In this document: positions 25,229 to 35,679 of the stretch, one piece after another
Position numbering within the stretch: the first letter of the stretch is position 1
How the letters are laid out: every line of letters starts with the position of its first letter
Assembly (NCBI GenBank): GCA_027404165.1
Contig: DAHZCG010000010.1
Location: forward strand, 1 to 57,000
DNA length: 57,000 nucleotides
Origin: Geobacteraceae bacterium
GTDB lineage: Bacteria > Desulfobacterota > Desulfuromonadia > Geobacterales > Pseudopelobacteraceae
Reading direction: 5' to 3'
Notes under the pieces: generated by a model
The model's input: only the letters and a program-made list of their open reading frames with translations
Database searches by the model: none
Told to the model about the DNA's origin: nothing
Program-made: the position numbers and the translations under genes

Positions 25229-26545
25229 ATGAACCAGAAGCGTCTCTACATGGAAACCTATGGCTGTCAGATGAATGTGAATGATTCCGAACGGATTGTT
25301 TCCATGATGGCTGAGAGTGGGTATATACACACAACGAAGATATCAGAAGCAGATATGATTCTGTTGAACACCTGTACTGTTCGGGGAGGGGCCGAGGAAA
25401 AGGTTTATAACCGCCTCGAGAATCTTCGCATCCTGAAGAAACGCCATAATGGGCTGATCATAGGGATAGGCGGCTGCGTTGCTCAGCATGAGGGTGATGT
25501 ACTGCTTGACAGGTTCCCATGGGTTGATCTGGTCTTTGGAACACATAATCTTCATTTGTTGCCAGATATGATTGAAACTGTTGAAAACGGCGAGCGCAGA
25601 AGCGAAACCTCCTTCATCGATAATGACCAGCGCCTGGATCTGTTTCCGGCAGGGCACGCTAGTCATCGTTTCAGCAGATTCGTAACCATTATGCAGGGGT
25701 GTGACAACTATTGTTCCTACTGTATTGTGCCGTTTGTTCGCGGTCGTGAGATCAGTCGCCGTTCCAGCGAGGTTATCAACGAGATCGAGCGGCTGGCGGC
25801 CAGTGGTGTTTCAGAGGTTGTTCTACTGGGTCAGAATGTGAACTCCTATGGTCAGAAGTCACCGGACCAGCCACGTTTTGACCAGCTCATCCGAATGGTT
25901 GCTGATGTCGAAGGCATCAAGCGCATCCGCTTCACCACATCCCATCCCAAGGATATGTCTGATGAACTTATCGCATGTTTCGCCGAAATTCCGAAGTTGT
26001 GCGGGCAAATTCAGCTGCCTGCCCAGGCTGGCAGCAATGCGGTCTTGGAACGGATGAACCGTGGTTATACCCGTGAGGCCTATCTTGACAGGATCAATGC
26101 CCTCAAGTCGGCCCGTCCCGGTATTGTAATTACCGGGGATATGATTGTCGGCTTCCCCGGTGAGACTGAAGAGGATTTTGAACAGACGATGGCGCTGATC
26201 GAAGAGGTCCGCTATGCTGACCTGTATTCCTTTGTATATTCACCTCGCCCTGGAACAAAAGCCGCCGACATGGTTGAGGAGCTCAGCAAAGATCAAAAAC
26301 TTGAACGCCTGGAAAGACTTTTGACGTTGCAGAGACGCCTTACTCTGGAGATTAATTTGTCATTTAAAGGCTCCGTTCAAAAGGTTTTGGTAGAAGGTCT
26401 CGGGAAGCGGCCTGGTCAGGTTTCCGGTCGCGCCGATAGCGGCAAGACCGTCAATATCATCGCTGATCCCGGTCTGGTCGGGAGCTTTGTTGATGTCCGC
26501 ATAAGTGCGGCTTACCAGAATTCGCTGGTTGGTGAGCTGCTGTAA
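25229..26545 (+). CDS. miaB: tRNA-2-methylthio-N6-dimethylallyladenosine synthase
   Basis: A 438-aa radical-SAM methylthiotransferase that modifies A37 of tRNAs reading UNN codons. The N-terminal UPF0004 domain has its three cluster cysteines (TYGCQMN, LNTCTVRGGAEEKV, GGCVAQ). The radical SAM motif is CDNYCSYC, and a C-terminal TRAM domain follows (about 375-437). The start cannot move far downstream because YMETYGCQMN follows at once. There is no ribosome binding site, consistent with a near-leaderless mRNA. glnS follows after 21 bp. Confidence 0.93.
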   Translation: MNQKRLYMETYGCQMNVNDSERIVSMMAESGYIHTTKISEADMILLNTCTVRGGAEEKVYNRLENLRILKKRHNGLIIGIGGCVAQHEGDVLLDRFPWVDLVFGTHNLHLLPDMIETVENGERRSETSFIDNDQRLDLFPAGHASHRFSRFVTIMQGCDNYCSYCIVPFVRGREISRRSSEVINEIERLAASGVSEVVLLGQNVNSYGQKSPDQPRFDQLIRMVADVEGIKRIRFTTSHPKDMSDELIACFAEIPKLCGQIQLPAQAGSNAVLERMNRGYTREAYLDRINALKSARPGIVITGDMIVGFPGETEEDFEQTMALIEEVRYADLYSFVYSPRPGTKAADMVEELSKDQKLERLERLLTLQRRLTLEINLSFKGSVQKVLVEGLGKRPGQVSGRADSGKTVNIIADPGLVGSFVDVRISAAYQNSLVGELL

Positions 26546-26566
26546 TTTAATATTTTGAGAGGTTAC

Positions 26567-28237
26567 ATGTCCACCGAATCCGTACCCCAGCCCAGTAATT
26601 TTCTACGCACAATCATCGAAGATGATCTGGCATGCGGCAAACATCAGGTGATTGTTACCCGATTTCCGCCGGAACCGAACGGCTATCTTCATATCGGCCA
26701 TGCCAAGTCCATTTGTCTCAATTTTGGACTGGCACGGCATTTTGGCGGCCGTTGTCATCTCCGTTTTGACGACACCAACCCTGCCAAGGAAGAGCTGGAA
26801 TATATTGAATCGATAAAGGAAAGTGTTCATTGGCTTGGATTTGACTGGGGACAGCATCTGTTTTATGCCTCTGATAATTTTGAGCAACTTTACCAATGGG
26901 CTGAATATCTTATCCAGCAGGGTAAGGCCTATGTTGAAGATCTTACGGCTGATGAAATCCGCGCCTACCGTGGGACCCTGACTGAATCCGGCAAGGAAAG
27001 CCCGTATAGAGGTCGTTCTGTCGAGGAAAACCTTGGCCTGTTCCGCCGCATGAAAAGCGGAGAATTTCCGGACGGCGCCAAGGTGCTGCGTGCCAGGATT
27101 GACATGACAGCATCCAACATGAACCTGCGTGACCCGGTATTGTATCGCATCATCCATGCCCCCCATCCCCACGTTGGCAATACCTGGTGTATCTATCCGA
27201 TGTATGATTTTGCCCACGGTCAATCGGATGCAATCGAAGGGATCACCCATTCGATCTGTACCCTGGAGTTCGAAGACCATAAGCCGCTCTATGAATGGTT
27301 TCTTGCCAACCTGCCGGTGCCAAGTCAGCCACGTCAATACGAGTTTGCACGGCTTAACCTGACCTATGCTGTCATGAGCAAGCGTAAACTGCATGAATTG
27401 GTGAATCAGCACATAGTTAATGGCTGGGATGATCCTCGCATGCCTACCCTGATGGGGATACGCCGTCGAGGCTATACTCCCGAGGCGGTGCGGGCTTTCT
27501 GTGAGCGGATTGGCGTCGGCAGGAGCGATTCGTGGATTGATATGTCGGTTCTGGAGGAATGCGTGCGTGAGGATTTGAACGAACGTACTCCTCGTGTACT
27601 TGCAGTATTGAGGCCGCTCAAGGTGGTCATTGATAATTATCCTGATGAACTGGTTGATGAATTCGAAGCTGCCAATCACCCTCAGAAACCCGAAATGGGC
27701 AGCCGTACGATTCGGTTCTCGCGCGAGATTTTCATTGAGCAGGACGATTTTGCCGAAGCACCGCCCAAGGGGTTTTTTCGCATGACCCCCGGCAGCGAAG
27801 TGCGGCTGCGCTACGCATACATCGTGCGCTGTACCGGCGTCGTCAAGGATGAGAACGGAACCGTGATCGAGGTACACTGCCAGTACGACCCGGCTTCCCG
27901 GGGTGGGTCGGCAGCCGACGGCCGTAAGATCAAGGGCACCATACATTGGGTGTCGGCATCTCATGCGATCGATGCCGAGGTACGACTCTTTGATCGCCTG
28001 TTTACCGACCCGAATCCGGATCGGGGAGGGGCCGATTACAAACAATTCCTTAACCCCCATTCTGTAGAAGTCCTTTCTGCTGCAAAATTAGAGCAGCATC
28101 TGGCAACTGCAGATCCCGAGATCCGCTATCAGTTTGAACGACAGGGGTATTTTCGTCCCGACCCGCTGGATTCGGAACCCGGCAGACTTGTGTTCAATCG
28201 GATCGTTACGCTTAAAGACGCCTGGTCAAAGAAGTAA
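26567..28237 (+). CDS. glnS: Glutaminyl-tRNA synthetase
   Basis: A 556-aa class I synthetase charging tRNA-Gln directly. HIGH-type motif [15 protein letters not shown] (about 36-50) and KMSKS-type motif AVMSKRKL; the two beta-barrel anticodon domains follow. Length equals that of E. coli GlnS (554). ATG 26567 after GAGAGG is preferred to an in-frame TTG four codons upstream. Direct GlnRS in this group is usually explained by transfer from gamma-proteobacteria-like donors in earlier evolution; nothing here shows recent transfer. Confidence 0.95.
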   Translation: MSTESVPQPSNFLRTIIEDDLACGKHQVIVTRFPPEPNGYLHIGHAKSICLNFGLARHFGGRCHLRFDDTNPAKEELEYIESIKESVHWLGFDWGQHLFYASDNFEQLYQWAEYLIQQGKAYVEDLTADEIRAYRGTLTESGKESPYRGRSVEENLGLFRRMKSGEFPDGAKVLRARIDMTASNMNLRDPVLYRIIHAPHPHVGNTWCIYPMYDFAHGQSDAIEGITHSICTLEFEDHKPLYEWFLANLPVPSQPRQYEFARLNLTYAVMSKRKLHELVNQHIVNGWDDPRMPTLMGIRRRGYTPEAVRAFCERIGVGRSDSWIDMSVLEECVREDLNERTPRVLAVLRPLKVVIDNYPDELVDEFEAANHPQKPEMGSRTIRFSREIFIEQDDFAEAPPKGFFRMTPGSEVRLRYAYIVRCTGVVKDENGTVIEVHCQYDPASRGGSAADGRKIKGTIHWVSASHAIDAEVRLFDRLFTDPNPDRGGADYKQFLNPHSVEVLSAAKLEQHLATADPEIRYQFERQGYFRPDPLDSEPGRLVFNRIVTLKDAWSKK

Positions 28238-28263
28238 TCCAAGAAAGTTGTGAGACTAATCAT

Positions 28264-29151
28264 ATGAGTAAACATGAATTCAAATCAGGCTTTGTCTCGA
28301 TTATCGGCCGGCCCAATGTCGGCAAATCAACGCTTCTGAATGCCATCATTGGTGAGAAGATCGTCATTACCTCCGACAAGCCTCAAACCACGCGTAACCG
28401 TATCCAGGGAATCCACAACATCCCTGACGGGCAGATTATCTTTATCGACACCCCAGGGATACATGCCGCTCACTCTCGATTGAACAAGGGGATGGTGGAT
28501 GTTGCCATGGCGGCCATCAGCGGCGTTGATCTACTGTTGCTGGTGGTAGAGGCGACCACGCCGGTTGACTCCGGCATCATCGAGGTGCTGAAGGGGGTTA
28601 CAACACCAGTGATTCTGGTGCTCAACAAGGTCGACCTGCTCCCGGACAAGCGGGTCCTGTTCGAAAGAATCTCGGCCTGGGCTGCCCTGCACCCCTTCCG
28701 GGAGGTCATGCCGATCTCGGCCGGTGCCGGTGACGGGGTAGATCTGCTTGTTAACACCATCAGCAGGTATCTTCCCGAGGGTCCCCAGCTTTTTCCCGAT
28801 GACATCCTGACCGATATGCCGGAGAAATTCATCGTGGCGGAGATGATCCGTGAGAAGGTCTTCCGCCTAACCCGCGACGAGGTACCGTATTCCACTGCCG
28901 TGGAAATAGAGGCTTTCACCGAGCGCGAAAACGGGGTGATTGCGATTCAGGCCGCGATCGTCCTGGAGCGCACCACCCAGAAGGGGATCGTCATCGGCAA
29001 ACGAGGTGAGATGCTGAAGAAAATCGGTTCACACTCACGCATCGACATCGAACGCCTGCTCGCTACCCGTGTGTTTCTGGAGCTGTTTGTGAAAGTAGAA
29101 GAAAACTGGAGTGAGCGTCCTTCAAAGCTCAGAGAGTATGGATACGAATGA
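28264..29151 (+). CDS. era: GTPase Era
   Basis: A 295-aa GTPase with a C-terminal KH domain that binds 16S rRNA and assists 30S maturation. G1 GRPNVGKST (about 16-24), G2 region TTRNRIQG, G3 DTPGIH, G4 NKVD, and KH motif [13 protein letters not shown] near 235-250. It overlaps der by 4 bp (ATGA), so the two ribosome-assembly GTPases are translationally coupled. Confidence 0.95.
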   Translation: MSKHEFKSGFVSIIGRPNVGKSTLLNAIIGEKIVITSDKPQTTRNRIQGIHNIPDGQIIFIDTPGIHAAHSRLNKGMVDVAMAAISGVDLLLLVVEATTPVDSGIIEVLKGVTTPVILVLNKVDLLPDKRVLFERISAWAALHPFREVMPISAGAGDGVDLLVNTISRYLPEGPQLFPDDILTDMPEKFIVAEMIREKVFRLTRDEVPYSTAVEIEAFTERENGVIAIQAAIVLERTTQKGIVIGKRGEMLKKIGSHSRIDIERLLATRVFLELFVKVEENWSERPSKLREYGYE

Positions 29152-30494
29152 GACCAATCGTAGCAATTGTCGGCCGTCCCAACGTAGGTAAATCAACCCT
29201 GTTCAATCGCCTGCTCGGTCATCGCCGGGCCATGGTTGACGATACACCCGGAGTGACTCGTGACCGCAACTATGCCTCGATCAATCGCTATGACAAGCCG
29301 TTTATCCTGATCGATACCGGCGGGTTTGAGCCGGTCACCGCTGATCGCATGCTGCAGCAGATGCGGGAACAGTCGAGTCTGGCCATGGAAGAGGCGGACG
29401 TGATCCTGTTCATGATGGATGCCCGTTCCGGTCTTACACCGGCTGATATCGAGGTGGCACAGATGCTGCGGCGGGTCAAAAAGCCGGTCTTTTATGTCAT
29501 CAACAAGGTCGATGGTGATAAGCTGGAGAACGAATCAGCAGAATTTTTCTCCTTGGGGATCGATAAACTCTATACTATCTCGGCAGAGCATAACCGCGGC
29601 GTTGTAGATCTGGTCGAAAACCTGATGGATGTGTTCCCTCCGGCCGACCCCCATGAAGCTGATGACGAACTGACAAAAGTGGCTGTTGTCGGTCGCCCCA
29701 ACGTGGGCAAGTCATCACTGGTCAATCGCTTGTTGGGATTTGAGCGGGTGGTTGCCAACCCGACTCCGGGAACAACCCGTGATTCCGTTGATACACTTTT
29801 CATGTGCAACAAAAAGCCGTACCTGTTGATTGATACCGCCGGCATCCGCCGCAAGGGAAAAACCACCGAAAAGCTGGAAAAGTACAGTGTGGTTGACTCG
29901 CTACGCAGTATCGAACGGGCCGATGTGGTCCTGATGGTGATTGATGCGGAAGAGGGCGTTACCGAGCAGGATGAACGCATCGCAGGATATATCCACGAAG
30001 CTGGTCGCGGCTGTATCTTTGTTGTCAACAAATGGGATGTTGTGCCCAAGGATAATGCCACCTTTGGCGCCTACACCGAAAAGATCCGCTACGGATTCAA
30101 ATATCTGGCCTATGCGCCGATCGTCTTTGTATCGGCTCTATCCGGTCAGCGAATCGGCAAGATTATGACAACCGTTGATGAAGTTATGGAACAGTACACC
30201 CACCGGGTTTCTACCGCCGATCTCAACCGCGTGTTTTCCGAGGCCATTGAAGCCCATCATGCCCCTCTTTCCCACGGTCGCCGGGTTAAATTCTATTTTT
30301 CAACCCAGGTAGCCATCCGTCCGCCCGCCTTCGTCGTTTTCACCAATCAACCCGAAAATATCCATTTTTCCTACGAGCGTTACATTGTCAACCGTTTCCG
30401 AGAGGCGTTCGGATTCAACGGTGTGCCACTGCGGCTTATGTTCCGTGGACGGGATAAGAAAACTGCTCAGGGAGAGTCCCGCACAAGCCATTAA
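29148..30494 (+). CDS. der: GTPase Der (EngA)
   Basis: A 448-aa double-GTPase needed for 50S assembly. G-domain 1: GRPNVGKST (about 8-16), DTGG and NKVDGD. G-domain 2: GRPNVGKSS (about 184-192), DTAGIRRKG and NKWD. A C-terminal KH-like domain follows (about 355-440). All expected motifs are intact and the length is typical. Confidence 0.95.
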   Translation: MRPIVAIVGRPNVGKSTLFNRLLGHRRAMVDDTPGVTRDRNYASINRYDKPFILIDTGGFEPVTADRMLQQMREQSSLAMEEADVILFMMDARSGLTPADIEVAQMLRRVKKPVFYVINKVDGDKLENESAEFFSLGIDKLYTISAEHNRGVVDLVENLMDVFPPADPHEADDELTKVAVVGRPNVGKSSLVNRLLGFERVVANPTPGTTRDSVDTLFMCNKKPYLLIDTAGIRRKGKTTEKLEKYSVVDSLRSIERADVVLMVIDAEEGVTEQDERIAGYIHEAGRGCIFVVNKWDVVPKDNATFGAYTEKIRYGFKYLAYAPIVFVSALSGQRIGKIMTTVDEVMEQYTHRVSTADLNRVFSEAIEAHHAPLSHGRRVKFYFSTQVAIRPPAFVVFTNQPENIHFSYERYIVNRFREAFGFNGVPLRLMFRGRDKKTAQGESRTSH

Positions 30495-30595
30495 TGTAGT
30501 GAAGCTAAAGACTTTACTTTGAGGCAGTCTATGGTTTATTATCTGCCTGTTTTTACCCTTGGTTGCGAATCCCTTAATAAACTGGACAGTATTGC

Positions 30596-32272
30596 ATGAG
30601 CCTTATCGGAAACCTTGAAGATCTCGGTCTGGGTGAAATTTTACAGATCGTGAGCCTCAGCAGGAAGACCGGAATTCTTTCTCTTCACAGCAGAGGCAGA
30701 GAAGGTTCAGTCGTATTCCGCCAAGGGCAGGTTGTCAGGGCATCTTCGTCAACCTTCCAGCAGAGCCTGGGCGAGGTATTGATTCAAAAGGGCGTGATTG
30801 ATCTCGCCATCCTCAGAAAAGCACTTGCTCTTCAGCAAGAGGAGGGCTTCCGGGAACGCCTGGGGGTTATCCTCATCAAAAACTTCGGGATTCCTTATGA
30901 AATTGTCGAAGAGGTCGTGCGGGAACAGATAGAAAATGTTGTCTTTACGCTTTTCGCTTGGATCGAAGGTTCTTTTGAATTTGTAGCTTCGGAACATATT
31001 GAAACCGTTGATGGGACCAGATTGGATCCTCTTCAATTCATGCTCGACCAAGGCCTCAACCCGCAGTTCCTGGCAATGGAAGGTACTCGTCTGCTGGATG
31101 AGAACAATCATGCAATAGAAATGGGCTTGTCTGCCCGTGCAGCTGATGCAGGGGATGAGGTGGATTTTGATTTCAATCTCGTAGATGATTCCGCCAAAAG
31201 AATATCCGCTTCGCGAATGCCTGCGCCCAAAAAGCCGCTGATCATCGTAGATGATGATGGACCGACACTTCAGGCTATTGCTGATGGTATGCGTGAGCAC
31301 GGGTACGAAGTTCATGCCATGACCCGTAGCGAAGACACACTTATCAAGGTTGATACGCTGTGCCGTAGTGGTGAGCACCCCACGGTTCTGGTCGATCTGA
31401 TCATGCCCAAGATGGACGGTTCAGGTGTCCTGGGAGGTGTTGAGCTGTTGGAGCTGCTCCATGTAAATTTCAAGGACATCCCGATCATTGTTATGACGGA
31501 CTATCGTCATGCCGAAGCCGAAATCAAGGTACGGGATATGGGTTATGCCTTTATCATGAAGCCTCGGCGTGTTGAACTCGGTGAATCTGAGGGCTTCAAG
31601 GGCTTTATCGGGCTATTGTGCGATGAGATACACCGTTCAGAGTCAGGCGAAGAGGTGGCTGAGTGGCAGGAACGCTTCAATCTTGGTGATGAAATGCGCA
31701 TTGAAATGGGTGACGTTGATGATATGCCGATTTCCGGCGAGCAAGAAAGCGCTGGTGGTTTGTCACTATTGCGAGGTATGTTGGAAGAGCTCAACAACCC
31801 TGAACTACAGGGCGGCGTTCTTCTTCTAGCCCTGCGTTTTGCCTCTGAATTCTTGAACCGCGCCATTGTCTTTACAGTGCATGACAAGGTTGTTTCAGGT
31901 ATCGGACAGTTCGGGATAACAGGCGGCACAATCAGTGGTGATGACAAGGTACGTGCCATTCACTTCCCGCTTGAAGTTGATTCGATGTTCCGTGAACCGT
32001 CCCGGTTGTGCCACTCAGCAGTCGTTGTACCGCAACCGACTCCGCTTGATACTCATATTTTTGAGCAACTTGGTGGCGGTATACCGGAAGAGGTTTTTAT
32101 CGGACCCCTGGTGAGTCAATCACGCGTGATCGGCTTTTTGTATGGAGACACCCTCCCTGAAAAACGGGCAATCGGGGATATTGAGACGCTATCAATTTTC
32201 CTTTCCCAGGCCGGAATTGCTATGGAAAAAAGCATGTTAGAGAGACAACTTCACGAAAGGGACAACCTGTGA
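30596..32272 (+). CDS. PATAN (DUF4388)-receiver-GAF-like signalling protein
   Basis: A 558-aa cytoplasmic protein leading the chemosensory operon. Residues 1-100 match a PATAN/DUF4388 domain (LGEILQIVSLSRKTGILSL, GSVVFRQGQVVRA). Residues about 213-330 form a receiver (LIIVDDDGPT, phospho-Asp in VLVDLIMPKMDG, Lys in FIMKPRR). The C-terminal 170 residues look GAF-like (ALRFASEFLNRAIVF, FIGPLVSQSRVIGFLYGD). PATAN proteins are linked to surface motility and taxis regulation in several phyla. It overlaps cheY by 4 bp. Confidence 0.75.
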   Translation: MSLIGNLEDLGLGEILQIVSLSRKTGILSLHSRGREGSVVFRQGQVVRASSSTFQQSLGEVLIQKGVIDLAILRKALALQQEEGFRERLGVILIKNFGIPYEIVEEVVREQIENVVFTLFAWIEGSFEFVASEHIETVDGTRLDPLQFMLDQGLNPQFLAMEGTRLLDENNHAIEMGLSARAADAGDEVDFDFNLVDDSAKRISASRMPAPKKPLIIVDDDGPTLQAIADGMREHGYEVHAMTRSEDTLIKVDTLCRSGEHPTVLVDLIMPKMDGSGVLGGVELLELLHVNFKDIPIIVMTDYRHAEAEIKVRDMGYAFIMKPRRVELGESEGFKGFIGLLCDEIHRSESGEEVAEWQERFNLGDEMRIEMGDVDDMPISGEQESAGGLSLLRGMLEELNNPELQGGVLLLALRFASEFLNRAIVFTVHDKVVSGIGQFGITGGTISGDDKVRAIHFPLEVDSMFREPSRLCHSAVVVPQPTPLDTHIFEQLGGGIPEEVFIGPLVSQSRVIGFLYGDTLPEKRAIGDIETLSIFLSQAGIAMEKSMLERQLHERDNL

Positions 32273-32658
32273 GTTCAAAGAAGACCATCCTGATTGCTGA
32301 CGACTCGCCGACCATGCGGGCCATGTTGGTTTCTACCATAGAGTCGATTGGTGACTTTCGAATCGTTGAGGCCTCCAGCGGATTCGAAGCACTCCGCCTG
32401 CTTCCTCGTGAAAAGGTAGACCTGATTCTTACCGATATTAACATGCCCGATATCAACGGTCTGGAACTGATCAGCTACCTTCGGAATAATGCAAATTATC
32501 TCACCATTCCGGTTATTATCATTTCCACAGAGGGAAGTCAGAAAGATATCGACAAAGGAAAACTCCTCGGAGCGAATGAATACCTTATCAAACCTATTGA
32601 TCACGCCAAGCTTCAAGCATTAATTTCTTCGTATCTGAACATTAGTTCCCAGTTCTAA
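32269..32658 (+). CDS. cheY: CheY-like single-domain response regulator
   Basis: A 129-aa receiver with the acid pair D11/D12 (IADDS), phospho-acceptor D56 (LILTDINMPD), switch Ser in IIISTEGS and Lys in LIKPID. There is no output domain, so it should act by protein contact, at a motor or pilus base, as the CheA target. GTG start overlaps the preceding stop (GTGA). A 90-bp gap separates it from cheA. Confidence 0.88.
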   Translation: MSSKKTILIADDSPTMRAMLVSTIESIGDFRIVEASSGFEALRLLPREKVDLILTDINMPDINGLELISYLRNNANYLTIPVIIISTEGSQKDIDKGKLLGANEYLIKPIDHAKLQALISSYLNISSQF

Positions 32659-32748
32659 TATACCATGTCAGTACGTTGCCAACTGTTATATGCAACTGAA
32701 ACACAAAGACATTAACTACAATACGGATCATACCAGCGTGGAAAACTT

Positions 32749-34863
32749 ATGAGCGAACAAGGCGCATCATCACATAAAGCGATCAAGGAATTTCTGGCGG
32801 AGGCCGAGGAGATTGTTGATCAGCTCGGTTCAGAGTTGGCAGACCTTGCTGACATGGCTGACAGTGGTGATCTGAGTCCCGACCTGCTGAATTCCATTTT
32901 CAGGGCAGCCCATTCCCTGAAGGGATTGGCAGGTATGTTCGGTTTTGCCGATATTTCCGAGCTTTCCCACAACATGGAAAACCTCCTCGACAGCTTGCGG
33001 CTCGGCAAACTCAGCCTTGACCAGAACCTTATGGGGGTGATCTTTGGATCACATGAACTTCTTACGACGCTGGTACGATCAGTTGAAGTAGGCGGTTCAG
33101 CTGCCCAGACAGATGAAATTGCGGTCTGCGTTGCACGTATAAATGCCTGTTTGGCACCACCACCCGAAAAGCGGTCATCAGAATCACCCCTCCAGCGGTT
33201 GGGACTCCCTGACCGTGTACTGGGAGCTTTGACCGAATACGAAGAACATCGCCTGTTGGAAAATCTGACCAAAGGCAAAAGTATCTTCAATGTGCATACT
33301 TCTTTCGAGCTTACATCCTTCGACCATGAACTTGCGGCTGTTTCGGATACTCTGAAGAAGTGTGGTGAAGTGATCAGTACACTTCCCAGCATGTCGGATA
33401 ATATGAACACTCATATAGATTTCGATATCCTTTTTGGTTCATCCCGTCTGCTGGATGAATTGGCGGGATTATTCGTGAGTGATACCATCACCGTTACGTT
33501 GTTAGGAAACGCTGCGGCACCGGCGGTCAGCTCACCTGAACAAACACCTTCAGCCAGCATCGATTCGACGCCACAAACAGGAGCAGCGCCTCAGCACGTA
33601 TCATCAGCATCAGAGGTGATTCCTGCAACGCCAACTTTGCCTGTAAACGCAGAAGAGACTGCCCAAACAGCCAAAAGTATGAGTCGCACGGTTCGCGTCG
33701 ATATCGGAAAGCTTGATGAACTGATGAATATAGTCGGTGAGCTTGTCCTGGCCCAATCAACTATATCAGGTGTGGCAATCCGTATGAGAAATGAAGGATT
33801 TTCGCGCATGGCCATTGATCTTGGCAAGGCAGCCAAGGGACTTGAACGCAAGTTGACCGATCTGCAAAAGGGAGTGATGGAAATCCGCATGATTCCGGTT
33901 GGGCAATTGTACGAAAAGATGTCACGCATCGTCCGGAAAATTTCACGCGAACAGGGTAAAAAGGTCGAGCTCAAGTTTTTTGGCGCGGATACTGAACTCG
34001 ACAAACTCATTGTTGAGGATATCTCCGACCCAATGATGCATATCATCCGTAATGCGATAGACCATGGCATCGAATCACCTGTCAAACGTCTGTCGCTTGG
34101 AAAAGACGAAAAAGGCACCATCCGTATTTCTTCGTATCAAAAAGGAAACCACGTCGTCATCGAGGTCGAGGACGACGGTAATGGCATCGATCTGGAAAAG
34201 GTTAAGACAAAGGCACGGCAAAAAGGTCTGATTACCGATGCAGCATCGATTTCTGACCGAGATGCCATCGACTTGATTTTTCTCCCCGGTTTTTCTACCA
34301 CCGACAAGGTCAGCGAGGTTTCGGGGCGCGGAGTCGGTATGGATGTCGTCAAAAACAACATCGCTGCTGTTTCCGGCATGGTTGATATTGAAACCCGAAA
34401 AGGGGAGGGGTCCCGTTTCATTATAACCCTTCCGATTACCCTGGCTATCATCAAAGCCTTGATAATCAGTTGCGCCGGCAGGACCTACGCACTTCCGATC
34501 ACGTCAGTCATGGAATCACTGCTCCTGACTGACGCAGACATCAAGACCGTCGAGCGTAAAGAGGTAATCCAGCTTCGTGAAAATACGCTGCCACTGCTCA
34601 GACTAGAGAGCTTCTTCGGCACCGTCCGCTCTGAGGATCGTCCCCATGAGTTCTACGTAGTTGTGGTCGGTGTGGCGGAAAAACGCCTGGGGGTAGTTGT
34701 CGACGACCTTTTGGGCCAGCAGGATATTGTTATCAAATCGCTGGGAGAATCATTCAAACGATTCCGGGGTATCTCAGGAGCCGCTGACCTTGGCGACCAA
34801 CGTACGATCCTTGTGCTCGATGTCGGCGGTATGATCAACGAGACAATGCGAACCGGGAACTGA
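32749..34863 (+). CDS. cheA: Chemotaxis histidine kinase CheA
   Basis: A 704-aa kinase. P1 Hpt domain with phospho-His H55 in AAHSLKGLAG. A middle segment (about 150-255) is in the place of P2 and does not look like canonical P2. An Ala/Pro/Thr-rich linker follows (about 260-310), then P3 dimerisation from TVRVDIGKLDELMNIVGEL, P4 ATPase with N-box MHIIRNAIDHG (about 430), DDGNGID and GRGVGMDVVK, and P5 CheW-like domain to the end. It phosphorylates the operon's CheY and CheB. ExeA-like ATPase follows after 5 bp. Confidence 0.93.
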   Translation: MSEQGASSHKAIKEFLAEAEEIVDQLGSELADLADMADSGDLSPDLLNSIFRAAHSLKGLAGMFGFADISELSHNMENLLDSLRLGKLSLDQNLMGVIFGSHELLTTLVRSVEVGGSAAQTDEIAVCVARINACLAPPPEKRSSESPLQRLGLPDRVLGALTEYEEHRLLENLTKGKSIFNVHTSFELTSFDHELAAVSDTLKKCGEVISTLPSMSDNMNTHIDFDILFGSSRLLDELAGLFVSDTITVTLLGNAAAPAVSSPEQTPSASIDSTPQTGAAPQHVSSASEVIPATPTLPVNAEETAQTAKSMSRTVRVDIGKLDELMNIVGELVLAQSTISGVAIRMRNEGFSRMAIDLGKAAKGLERKLTDLQKGVMEIRMIPVGQLYEKMSRIVRKISREQGKKVELKFFGADTELDKLIVEDISDPMMHIIRNAIDHGIESPVKRLSLGKDEKGTIRISSYQKGNHVVIEVEDDGNGIDLEKVKTKARQKGLITDAASISDRDAIDLIFLPGFSTTDKVSEVSGRGVGMDVVKNNIAAVSGMVDIETRKGEGSRFIITLPITLAIIKALIISCAGRTYALPITSVMESLLLTDADIKTVERKEVIQLRENTLPLLRLESFFGTVRSEDRPHEFYVVVVGVAEKRLGVVVDDLLGQQDIVIKSLGESFKRFRGISGAADLGDQRTILVLDVGGMINETMRTGN

Positions 34864-34868
34864 CAGCT

Positions 34869-35669
34869 ATGTACAAAAGATACTTCGGACTTAGGGAAAA
34901 ACCCTTCAGCAAAACCCCGGACCCCCGATTTCTCTTTCTGAGCAGGGGGCACGAGGAGGCGCTTGCCCGGCTGGAATTCGTCATCGAGGAGCGTGATATT
35001 GCGGTCTTAACCGGCGAAATTGGCTGCGGCAAAACAACTATATCGCGGGCTCTCATGGACAGGCTCGGAGACAGGTATCGCTTCTGTTACATAGTTAATC
35101 CCCGTTTAAATCCGATTGAGTTTTTACGCACAATCGCTAGGCTGCTCGATGTCAAGACCCCTGCCACGTCAAAAGACGGGTTGCTTGAACAGATCAACTC
35201 CGCGGTGTATCTTTGTTGCCAGCAGGGTATCTGCCCTGTCATCGTTATCGACGAAGGACAGGTTGTGGACGATGGCGAGGTTTTTGACGAGATCCGGTTG
35301 CTGACAAATTTCCAGTTGGATGATCAAAATCTTCTGGCGATTCTCATTTTAGGACAACCTGAGCTCCGCACCATGCTATCCTCTCCCCGGTTTGAGCCAC
35401 TACGTCAGAGGATTGCATTACATTATCATCTGCAACCGCTATCGCTGGAAGAAACTATGGAGTATCTTGATTTCAGGCTGGAAGCAGCCGGTGGCGCGGC
35501 AGGTCTCTTTACTCCCGATGCTGTTCTGCGTATATTCCAGCTCACAGGCGGTGTTCCCCGGAAGATAAATTCCATGGCAACCAACGCCTTGCTAGTCGCA
35601 TATGGAAGTGATACCGCGTTGATTGATTCGACGATTATCAATGAGATCAAAGACGAACTGATGATGTAG
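34869..35669 (+). CDS. ExeA/TniB-like AAA ATPase inside the chemosensory operon
   Basis: A 266-aa P-loop ATPase opening YFGLREKPFSKTPDPRFLFL, the hallmark of ExeA/GspA-type ATPases. Walker A is GEIGCGKTT (about 49-57) and Walker B is VIVIDEGQ. Further motifs are ILILGQPELR and the C-terminal GGVPRKINSM. ExeA proper has a periplasmic peptidoglycan-binding tail; here the protein ends after the AAA domain, with no transmembrane helix. Related ATPases help place secretion or pilus machinery, so a role in locating the chemosensory array or its target is possible but unproven. Confidence 0.8.
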   Translation: MYKRYFGLREKPFSKTPDPRFLFLSRGHEEALARLEFVIEERDIAVLTGEIGCGKTTISRALMDRLGDRYRFCYIVNPRLNPIEFLRTIARLLDVKTPATSKDGLLEQINSAVYLCCQQGICPVIVIDEGQVVDDGEVFDEIRLLTNFQLDDQNLLAILILGQPELRTMLSSPRFEPLRQRIALHYHLQPLSLEETMEYLDFRLEAAGGAAGLFTPDAVLRIFQLTGGVPRKINSMATNALLVAYGSDTALIDSTIINEIKDELMM

Positions 35670-35679
35670 GTGGAGCCAC

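Noticed and set aside
26603..28060. A 485-codon open frame antisense to glnS
   Set aside because: It lies wholly inside glnS, which has all catalytic motifs, and its translation shows no domain or plausible start context. High third-position bias in the sense gene explains it.
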